A stretch of DNA of 64,000 nucleotides from Hydrogenophaga sp. RAC07 (lineage in GTDB: Bacteria > Pseudomonadota > Gammaproteobacteria > Burkholderiales > Burkholderiaceae_C), in NCBI RefSeq assembly GCF_001713375.1, contig NZ_CP016449.1:2170001-2234000 (forward strand). The letters run 5' to 3'. Shown here one piece after another: positions 57,959 to 64,000 of the stretch (within the stretch, counting starts at the first letter, position 1; the number at the start of each line of letters is the position of its first letter). The translations under genes and the position numbers were made by a program. The notes below the pieces were generated by a model. It was not told the DNA's origin. It was given only the letters and a program-made list of their open reading frames with translations, and searched no databases.

Positions 57959-57974
57959 ACGTTCCCGGATCCAT

Positions 57975-60386
57975 GTGAAACCCACCTCGCCCCCCGGCAC
58001 CAGCGGCCGCCCCGCCCACCCGAAGTACCTGGGCAGGTACGAACTGCGCGAGGTGTTGGGCAAAGGCGTGCACGCCACGGTGTGGCTGGCCCACGACCCC
58101 CGACTGGACCGGCAGGTCGCCATCAAGGTGATGCAGGCGGTGCGGCCGGGCGCGGGCGCCGCCATGGAACCCTGGCTGCGCGAAGCGCGCCACGTGGCCC
58201 GGCTCTCGCACCCCCACATTGCCACCCTCTTTGAAGCCGACGTGATCGACGGCCAGCCTTCGCTGGTGTTCGAGTACGTGGCGGGCCAGACCCTGGCGGC
58301 CCACCTGCTGGACAAGGGAGCCATGCCCGCCACCGACGCCGTGGCCCTGATGCTGTCGGTGCTCGATGCGCTGCAGTCGGCGCACGCGGCCGGGGTGGTG
58401 CACCGCGACCTCAAGCCCTCGAACATCCTGCTCGACCGCAACCTGCGTCCCAAGGTCACCGACTTCGGCATCGCAGCGCGCATGGGCACCGCCGAGGTGG
58501 ACGCCGCCACGGTGCAGGGCACGCCGGGGTATTTGTCGCCCGAAGCCGCCACCGGACAGGCGGCCACCGACACCAGCGACGTCTTCAGCGCCGCGCTGGT
58601 GCTCGCTGAAATGCTGTTCGGTCAAGCCTTGGTGGATGGTCGCGACACCTACCGTGCGATCTACCGCGTGACCCATGAAGACCTGGCGCTGCCGCAGGAC
58701 GGCGTGCACGACGTGGACGACGCGCTGCGCACCCTGCTCATGCGCGCACTCGCGCGCGACGCACGCCGGCGCATCGCCAGCGCAGAAGCGCTGGCCCAGG
58801 CGCTGCGCGAGTGGCAAGGCCAACAGCAGGACAGCAGCACCCCCGAGCCGCAGGCCAGCCACGCCACGCTGGGATTTCTGCTGCGGCGCATGCGCCACAA
58901 AAGCGATTTCCCCGCCATGTCCGAATCCATCGGGCGCGTGCAGAGCATGGCCTCGTCCGAAAACGAAAGCCTGAATTCACTGACCAGCGAAATCCTCAAG
59001 GATGTGGCGCTCACCAACAAGCTGCTGCGCCTGGTCAACACCCCGCAGTTCGCGCACGCCGGTGGCGGCAGCATCAGCACGGTGTCGCGCGCGGTGAGCC
59101 TCATCGGTTTTGTGGGCATCCGCAACATGGCCATGAGCCTTGTACTGCTCGAACACATGCAGAACAAGGCCCACGCCAACCTGCTCAAGGTCGAGTTCCT
59201 GCGCGCGCTGCTGGCGGGTTCGCTGGCCAGCGACCTGTGCGCCCTCTCGCGCGAAGGCGAAGAGGTGTTCATCGGTTCGTTGTTCCAGAACCTGGGCCGC
59301 CTGCTCACCGAGTTCTACTTTCCCGAAGAAGCGCAAGAGATGCGCAAGGGTGTGGCCAGCGGCAAGAGCGAAGACGTGGCGGCACTCGGTGTACTCGGTA
59401 TGACCTGCGAAGACCTGGGCCTGGGCGTGGCCCGCGTGTGGGACCTGCCCGCAAGCATCCAGCGCCTGATGCGCAAACCCGCGGGCAACCCGCCCACGCG
59501 CGCACCGGCCGACACCGAAGAGCGCCTGCGCTGGCTGTGTCTGGCGGCCAACGACATGGCCGATGCCTTCCTGCACAAGGAAGGCGATGCACTGGCGCGC
59601 GAACTGGCCCGCTTGTCCAGCCGCTACGCCGGCGGCCTGGGCCTGGAGGGCAAACACATCCAGACCGTGGCCCTGGCCGCGCGGGAAAAACTAGCGCAGA
59701 CCGCCGAGGCCATGGGCGTGCACGTGAGCAGCGATTCGCCCGCCGCCCGGCTGCTGCGCCCGGCGCAGATCAAGGAGCTGCCCGTCGACTCCTTGCAGCC
59801 CCTGGAGCTCACGGCCGAGCCCGCACCGGACGAGCCCGAGACCGCGCAGCCCTCGCCTCCGCCACGCGCCGTGTCGGCCGATCTGCTGGCCACCGGCATC
59901 CAGGACATCACCAACGCCATGGTGGAAGACTTTGAACTCAACGACGTCTTGCGCATGGTGCTGGAGACCATGTACCGTGCCCTGGGATTTCGCCGCGTGC
60001 TGTTCTGCCTGCGCGACGCGGCCACACAAAGCCTCACGGGCCGTTTTGGCCTGGGCGAAGACGCGGCCTCGGTGGCCAAGCTGTTTCGCGTGCCGCTCAA
60101 GGATGCGCAGGACCTCTTCGGCATGGTGTGCAACAAAGGGCTGGACACGCTGATCCGCGATGCCGGTGTGCCCAACGTGGCGCAGAAGCTGCCTGTCTGG
60201 TACCGCAGCCAGATCAACGCGCCGGCCTTCCTGCTGCTACCCCTGCAGCTCAAGGGCACGCCCTTCGGCCTGATCTACGCCGACAAGGCCAGCGCCTCCG
60301 ACATCGCGCTCGACGAGAAAGAGCTCGCGCTGCTCAAGACGCTGCGCAACCAGGCGGTGATGGCGTTTCGCCAGTCACGGCCGTAG
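57975..60386 (+). CDS. Ser/Thr protein kinase - HDOD - GAF fusion
   Basis: The 803-residue protein has a eukaryotic-type kinase domain (about 20-285) with K51, the HRDLKPSN loop (D145) and DFG (D163), so it should be active. The activation loop is short. An HDOD domain (about 300-520) and a GAF domain (about 645-795) follow. It has no membrane helix. The start is GTG at 57975; the ATG two bases earlier is out of frame and stops at once. It is 16 bp after the quinone oxidoreductase. It probably integrates a ligand signal with phosphorylation; targets are unknown. Confidence 0.9.
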   Translation: MKPTSPPGTSGRPAHPKYLGRYELREVLGKGVHATVWLAHDPRLDRQVAIKVMQAVRPGAGAAMEPWLREARHVARLSHPHIATLFEADVIDGQPSLVFEYVAGQTLAAHLLDKGAMPATDAVALMLSVLDALQSAHAAGVVHRDLKPSNILLDRNLRPKVTDFGIAARMGTAEVDAATVQGTPGYLSPEAATGQAATDTSDVFSAALVLAEMLFGQALVDGRDTYRAIYRVTHEDLALPQDGVHDVDDALRTLLMRALARDARRRIASAEALAQALREWQGQQQDSSTPEPQASHATLGFLLRRMRHKSDFPAMSESIGRVQSMASSENESLNSLTSEILKDVALTNKLLRLVNTPQFAHAGGGSISTVSRAVSLIGFVGIRNMAMSLVLLEHMQNKAHANLLKVEFLRALLAGSLASDLCALSREGEEVFIGSLFQNLGRLLTEFYFPEEAQEMRKGVASGKSEDVAALGVLGMTCEDLGLGVARVWDLPASIQRLMRKPAGNPPTRAPADTEERLRWLCLAANDMADAFLHKEGDALARELARLSSRYAGGLGLEGKHIQTVALAAREKLAQTAEAMGVHVSSDSPAARLLRPAQIKELPVDSLQPLELTAEPAPDEPETAQPSPPPRAVSADLLATGIQDITNAMVEDFELNDVLRMVLETMYRALGFRRVLFCLRDAATQSLTGRFGLGEDAASVAKLFRVPLKDAQDLFGMVCNKGLDTLIRDAGVPNVAQKLPVWYRSQINAPAFLLLPLQLKGTPFGLIYADKASASDIALDEKELALLKTLRNQAVMAFRQSRP

Positions 60387-60389
60387 GGC

Positions 60390-61097
60390 CTAACCCAGAC
60401 CCAGCATGTGCGCCAGCCCGTGCGGCTCGGCGGGACGCTCCAGCATCAGGTGGCGCTCCAGGTCGCGCAGGTGCTGGTCCATCAGGGCCACGGCCTCATC
60501 GGCGTCGCCGCGCGCGATGCAGTCCACGATGCGTTCGTGTTCGTCGTGCTCGCAGGCCGCGTTGCCCGGCGGCTGGTGCACCGCCACGATGAGCGAGCAG
60601 CGCGAGACGATCTCGATCAGGTAGCGCTGCAGGATGGCGTTGCCCGAGAGCTCGGCCAGGCGCAGGTGGTAGGCGCTGGCCAGGCGCGCCCACGACGGTT
60701 GGTCGAAACGGTGCATCACCTGGTGTTCTTCTTTCAACTGCTTGCGCAGCGCCTTCAGGTCGGCCGGCGTGGCGCGTTCGGCCACCAGCCGCACGATGGC
60801 GGCTTCCAGCGCGCGGCGCGCTTCAAAGATCTGCTGCGTTTCCTCGCGCGTGGGCACGGCCACGATGGCGCCACGGTTGGGCCGCAGCTGCACGATGTGG
60901 TCGTGCGCAAGCTTCTGCAGCACCTTGCGCACCACCGCGCGGCTCACGCCGAACAGCTCGCACAGCGGCGCCTCGGGCAGCTTGGTGCCGGGCGCCAGGC
61001 GCTGGCTCATGACGCTGTCGAACACGGCGCGGTAGATGCGCTCTTCCACGTCGTCGTCGGCGGCTTCGGGAGCCGGGGGTTCAGCGGTTCTGGCCAT
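60390..61097 (-). CDS. GntR-family transcriptional regulator (FadR subfamily, FCD domain)
   Basis: The 235-residue regulator has an N-terminal winged helix (PEAPLCELFGVSRAVVRKVLQKL, about 40-62) and a helical FCD ligand domain (about 85-220) with metal-site His residues (YHLRLAEL, HDEHERIVD). Its start lies 17 bp inside the end of the amidase gene, so it is the last gene of the catabolic operon. It probably represses that operon and the divergent solute-binding protein. A matching palindrome lies at 63753-63764. Confidence 0.92.
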   Translation of the reverse strand: MARTAEPPAPEAADDDVEERIYRAVFDSVMSQRLAPGTKLPEAPLCELFGVSRAVVRKVLQKLAHDHIVQLRPNRGAIVAVPTREETQQIFEARRALEAAIVRLVAERATPADLKALRKQLKEEHQVMHRFDQPSWARLASAYHLRLAELSGNAILQRYLIEIVSRCSLIVAVHQPPGNAACEHDEHERIVDCIARGDADEAVALMDQHLRDLERHLMLERPAEPHGLAHMLGLG

Positions 61098-62295
61098 TCA
61101 GCGCTCCTTGCAGTTGCACCGCCAGTTTGATGAGTTCAAGGTCGCTGCCGGCCGGACCGAGCAGCGAGACGCCCAGCACGGTGCCGTCTGCCAACGTGAG
61201 CGGCAAACTCACCTGCGGCAATCCGGCCAGGCCGGCGATGCAGGTGATGGCCATGGTGCGCAGGCGCACCGCGTCCACGTCGGCGGGGTCGGCATCGCGG
61301 CGTGGTGCCAGGCTCGCGGCCGACGGCAGCACGGCCACGCCGTCGCTGCCCAGCAGCGCCCTCACCTGCTGGCGAACCGTGGCGGCCTGCGCCCGCGCGG
61401 CAGCGGCGGCCTCGCCGGTCACGGCACTGGCCGCTTTCCAGCGCGCCCCGATGGCCGCACCGAACACCGGCTGGTGCTCGGTGATCCAGGCACCGTGCGT
61501 GGCCCAGCCCTCAAAGGCGCCGGCGGTGGCGTAGGTCTGGCGCCACTCGGCGAGCGGACTGTCGCCGGCCACGCGCAAGGTCTGCGGCTCGGTGTGGAGC
61601 AGCGAGGCCAGCGCATCGCGGGCGCGCTGCAGCGGCTCGGCGAACACCGGGTCGGCCAGGTCCCAGGCGTCTTGCGGCACCAGCACGCGCGTGGGTGCGA
61701 AGTCGCTGCGCGGCAGCAGCACGGCGGCCACGCGCTCGAAGGTGGTGGCATCAAACGCCAGCCAGGTCACGGTGTCGAACGCAGGATGCAAGGGCACCAG
61801 GCCCTCGGCCGACACCAGGCCGTGGGTGGTGCGCAGGCCCCAGAGCCCGGCGTAGCTCGCCGGCACGCGGGTGGAGCCTCCCGTGTCGGTTCCCAGCGCA
61901 AAGTCCACCAGGCGCGCGGCCACCGCGGCACACGAGCCGCTGGACGAGCCGCCCGTCACACGTTCAGGCGCGGCGCTGTTGACGGGTGTGCCGTAGTGCG
62001 CGTTGTCGCCGTGCAGGCTGTAGGCCAGCTCGTCGGTGAGCACCTTGCCCATGAGCGTGGCGCCGGCTCCCAGCAGCCGCGCCACCACGGGGCTGTGCGC
62101 CGTGGGCACAGCGTGCGTGGCCAGCCAGGTGGGGTTGCCGGCGCCGGTGGGGTGGCCCGCCACGTGGAACACGTCCTTGGCGGCGAACGTCAGGCCGTCC
62201 AGCGGGCCGCTGGCGCCGGGCTCGATCACGAAACGGCCGTGGGGCACCCAGGCGCCCACGGTGTCAACAAGGGGGAAACTCATGTCGGCTTTCAT
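61081..62295 (-). CDS. Amidase signature family hydrolase
   Basis: The 404-residue enzyme has the Ser-cisSer-Lys triad: K40 in FAAKDVFHVAG, the cis-Ser in GGSSSGSC (about 118) and nucleophile S141 in GTDTGGSTRVP. It hydrolyses a C-N amide or carbamoyl bond. It is shorter than many amidases but similar to AtzE/AtzF-like and indole-acetamide types. The ATG at 62295 overlaps the deacetylase stop (ATGA); an ATG at 62283 is also possible. Neighbours suggest degradation of a ureide or N-heterocycle, which is inference. Confidence 0.9.
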   Translation of the reverse strand: MKADMSFPLVDTVGAWVPHGRFVIEPGASGPLDGLTFAAKDVFHVAGHPTGAGNPTWLATHAVPTAHSPVVARLLGAGATLMGKVLTDELAYSLHGDNAHYGTPVNSAAPERVTGGSSSGSCAAVAARLVDFALGTDTGGSTRVPASYAGLWGLRTTHGLVSAEGLVPLHPAFDTVTWLAFDATTFERVAAVLLPRSDFAPTRVLVPQDAWDLADPVFAEPLQRARDALASLLHTEPQTLRVAGDSPLAEWRQTYATAGAFEGWATHGAWITEHQPVFGAAIGARWKAASAVTGEAAAAARAQAATVRQQVRALLGSDGVAVLPSAASLAPRRDADPADVDAVRLRTMAITCIAGLAGLPQVSLPLTLADGTVLGVSLLGPAGSDLELIKLAVQLQGALNGQNR

Positions 62296-63230
62296 GCAAA
62301 GGAAGAGGGGTCGTTCAGCGCCAGGCCGTTCACGTGCTCGCAGATCGCACCCGGCGTGGTGAACCAGACCTCGCCGCGGTCGCGCGCGGCGCACAGGTGT
62401 TGCAGCGCGCGGCGCAGGTGGCGCAGGCGGTAGGGTTGACCCACCAGATAAGGGTGCAGCGCGATGCCTTGCACCAGCGGCTGCGTGCGCGCCTGCTCCA
62501 GCATCTCGTCGGTGTTGTCGATGATCATCTGCGCGAAGTCCTTGCCGTCCATCTGGCGCGCCACGATCATGGGAATGTCGTTGAGCTCCTGCGGATAGGG
62601 CACGGCCCACAGGCCCTGACCGCCTCGCGTGCGCATGCGCATGGGCTGGTCGTCGTGGCACCAGTTCAGCGTGTAGGTGTAGCCGGTCTCGGCGAGCAGA
62701 TCCGGCGTGCTGCGGCTCTCGGAAATCCAGGGCGAGAGCCAGCCTTTCACGTCCGCACCGCTTGCGGCTTGCATGCGATCGCGGCACAGCACGAGCAGCT
62801 CACGCTCGGCCGCTTCGGGCAGCACGCCTTGGCGCTCGGCGTTGCTGTGGCCGTGGCCCACCAGCTCGTCGCCGCGCGCGACGAAGGCCGCCACCAGCTC
62901 GGGGCAGTGGTCGTAAAGCGCGGTGTTGATGAGCGCGGCCGTGGGCAGGCCGAGCTGGTCGAAGAGTTCGAGGCAGCGCCAGGCGCCCACGCGGTTGCCG
63001 TATTCGCGCCAGCTGTGATTGAGCACATCGGGCTGCGGCGAGGCCGGGCCGATGCCGGCGCCCAGGCCTTCACCGAACGCGAAGTGCTCGATGTTGAAGC
63101 CGAGGTACACGGCCAGGCGTGCACCGTTGGGCCAACGGTAGTCGGCCCGGCGCGTGATCGGGCGGTAGTCGAAGCGCCCGTGATCGGGCAAAGGGCCGAG
63201 GTATTGAGCTGACATGGCGGTGGCCGTCAT
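62292..63230 (-). CDS. Polysaccharide-deacetylase-family hydrolase (PuuE allantoinase-like)
   Basis: The 312-residue protein has the NodB/CE4-type barrel. Family landmarks are YLGFNIEHFAFGEG, the metal-region ELVGHGHSNAERQG and WLSPWISES. Cytoplasmic members without signal peptide, such as PuuE, act on small ureides rather than on polymers. There is no signal peptide here. The ATG at 63230 overlaps the stop of the NTF2-like gene; an ATG at 63215 is an alternative. With the amidase it could form two steps of one pathway. Confidence 0.87.
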   Translation of the reverse strand: MTATAMSAQYLGPLPDHGRFDYRPITRRADYRWPNGARLAVYLGFNIEHFAFGEGLGAGIGPASPQPDVLNHSWREYGNRVGAWRCLELFDQLGLPTAALINTALYDHCPELVAAFVARGDELVGHGHSNAERQGVLPEAAERELLVLCRDRMQAASGADVKGWLSPWISESRSTPDLLAETGYTYTLNWCHDDQPMRMRTRGGQGLWAVPYPQELNDIPMIVARQMDGKDFAQMIIDNTDEMLEQARTQPLVQGIALHPYLVGQPYRLRHLRRALQHLCAARDRGEVWFTTPGAICEHVNGLALNDPSSFA

Positions 63231-63646
63231 AGGGTGGCGAGACCGGCGCGCACCAGCAGCCATTCGGCGCTGTCGTTCCACACTTCCATCTGCGTGATGA
63301 GGCCGTGGCTCACCACGTAGCGGTCCACGTAGCGGTTGCCCTCGAACGGCGTGCCGTCGGGCCACTCGCCATGCAGCGTGCCGATGCTGTAAACGACGGT
63401 CTCCACCTCGGTGCCACCGGCCACCGTCTCGGTGCGCTCGATGCGTTTTTTCACCCAGCGGTAACGCGTGGCGTTGAAGGCCGAGCACTCGGCCGGGTCG
63501 CTCATGGCGCGCCCGCCGGTGAAGCGGATGCGCAGACCGGGCGCGACAAAGCGGCGAGCGCCGGCGGGGTCGGGAATCATGATAACGCGCAGGAATTCGT
63601 CGACCACCTGGGCCGGCGAGAGGGACTGCAGGGACGCTTCGGACAT
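63227..63646 (-). CDS. SnoaL/NTF2-like protein
   Basis: The 139-residue protein has the cone-shaped NTF2-like fold pattern (SPAQVVDEFLRVIMIPDPAGARRFVAPGL then repeated beta strands such as GNRYVDRYVVSHGLITQMEVW). Members include isomerases, cyclases and non-catalytic binding proteins. GGAG lies 6 bases before the ATG at 63646; a longer frame extends through the promoter region and is rejected. It is the first gene of the operon. Confidence 0.85.
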   Translation of the reverse strand: MSEASLQSLSPAQVVDEFLRVIMIPDPAGARRFVAPGLRIRFTGGRAMSDPAECSAFNATRYRWVKKRIERTETVAGGTEVETVVYSIGTLHGEWPDGTPFEGNRYVDRYVVSHGLITQMEVWNDSAEWLLVRAGLATL

Positions 63647-63718
63647 CGGCTTCTCCACAAAAATGCACCGTGTTGAGGATTCGTGCACCGCTTTGGCCAG
63701 TGCCTGGCGTCGGGTGCA

Positions 63719-63739
63719 TGCACGCTCAAAGTGCGTGCA
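63719..63739. promoter_or_regulatory. Inverted repeat in the divergent promoter region
   Basis: TGCACGC and GCGTGCA are perfect inverted arms separated by 7 bases. The site lies 73 bp upstream of the NTF2-like gene and could bind a dimeric regulator. Confidence 0.4.
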
Positions 63740-63752
63740 AGACACGTGCCAG

Positions 63753-63764
63753 ATTGTCAACAAT
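63753..63764. promoter_or_regulatory. Candidate GntR/FCD operator
   Basis: ATTGT-CA-ACAAT is a perfect inverted repeat and fits the T-x-G-T...A-C-x-A pattern of FadR-type operators. A further ATTGTC half-site follows at about 63768. It lies between the catabolic operon and the divergent solute-binding gene, and the operon encodes a FadR-type regulator. Confidence 0.5.
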
Positions 63765-63905
63765 CCAATTGTCCCAGTGTCTACATACAGGAGCAAGACT
63801 TGCCGACACGGTTGGCACGCCCCTTGCAAACGGAGTCCGGCAAAGACGGCAGCCATGCCGCCCGAATCACCGCCGCCCTTCCCTCACCTCATCCGGAGTC
63901 CTGCC

Positions 63906-64000
63906 ATGTCCTCTTCTGTCTTCTCCACCCGCCGCACCCTGCTCGCCGCCGGCTTCGCGCTCGCCAGCACCACGCTCGCCGGCCAGGCCCTGGCCCAGTC
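63906..64000 (+). CDS. Secreted protein, probable solute-binding protein, N-terminal fragment
   Basis: Only 31 codons are in the window. They encode a signal peptide with two Arg (FSTRRTLLAAGFALAST) and the cleavage region GQALAQ, typical of periplasmic binding proteins of ABC, TRAP or tripartite transporters and possibly Tat-exported. TCCGGAG-like sequence precedes the ATG. It is divergent from the amidase operon, so it would import the substrate. The identification as a binding protein is inferred from position. Confidence 0.6.
   Translation, partial: MSSSVFSTRRTLLAAGFALASTTLAGQALAQ

Overview
The window is chromosomal DNA from a high-GC betaproteobacterium, most likely a member of the Comamonadaceae (Hydrogenophaga/Acidovorax/Rhodoferax type). 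The evidence is the order rpsF-priB-rpsR-rplI followed by dnaB, the divergent ppsA/ppsR pair, the surE-pcm-nlpD locus, codon choice strongly biased to G/C at third positions, and a GC-rich palindromic repeat of the kind scattered through comamonad genomes. The genus is inferred from gene order and protein style, not from a search. Layout: 1-964 is the right end of an IS3-family element (IS150-like) lying 32 bp beyond the dnaB stop. 997-4093 holds replication and ribosomal genes (dnaB; rpsF-priB-rpsR-rplI). 4282-23503 is an acetate/monocarboxylate region: two DUF4212 + sodium:solute symporter pairs, one DUF485 + ActP pair, a CBS/nucleotidyltransferase protein, a symporter-fused histidine kinase with a single-domain response regulator, a PAS/pseudokinase/DnaQ-exonuclease fusion, and PEP synthase with its regulator. 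Together they would sense, import and channel C2/C3 acids into gluconeogenesis. 23726-33413 is the most unusual part: five co-directional, tightly spaced genes encoding a caspase-like protease, an N-acetylmuramoyl-L-alanine amidase with SH3 domain, a 1875-residue protein with two alpha/beta-hydrolase domains plus a CHAT caspase domain, a membrane-anchored TIR protein, and an HExxHxxGxxHE metalloprotease with PPC domain. None has an evident signal peptide. It looks like a self-contained conflict or cell-suicide cassette and does not match, as a set, any system known to me. 33483-35732 is ahpC-ahpF with an OxyR-like site. 36002-40183 is a Fur-boxed catecholate-type TonB receptor, PiuC and an FMN alpha-hydroxy-acid oxidase. 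40227-47489 is a MacAB-type efflux operon with a NodT outer-membrane lipoprotein, divergent from a BaeSR-like two-component system. 47577-49879 is a Fur-boxed tonB-exbB-exbD-hemP operon that starts with a 25-residue membrane peptide. 49996-53332 holds a GlcG/HbpS-like protein, a Bax-inhibitor-1 family protein, a lipoprotein and RlmD. 53439-56841 is surE-pcm-nlpD followed by a PolB-type exonuclease where rpoS is usually found. 56963-60386 has a quinone oxidoreductase and a Ser/Thr kinase-HDOD-GAF fusion. 60390-64000 is a GntR-controlled catabolic operon (NTF2-like protein, PuuE-type deacetylase, amidase) divergent from a secreted solute-binding protein cut by the window edge. No tRNA, rRNA or CRISPR array was seen. 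Where a start codon differs from the longest open frame, it was chosen by Shine-Dalgarno spacing, ATGA overlap with the upstream gene, or family length.
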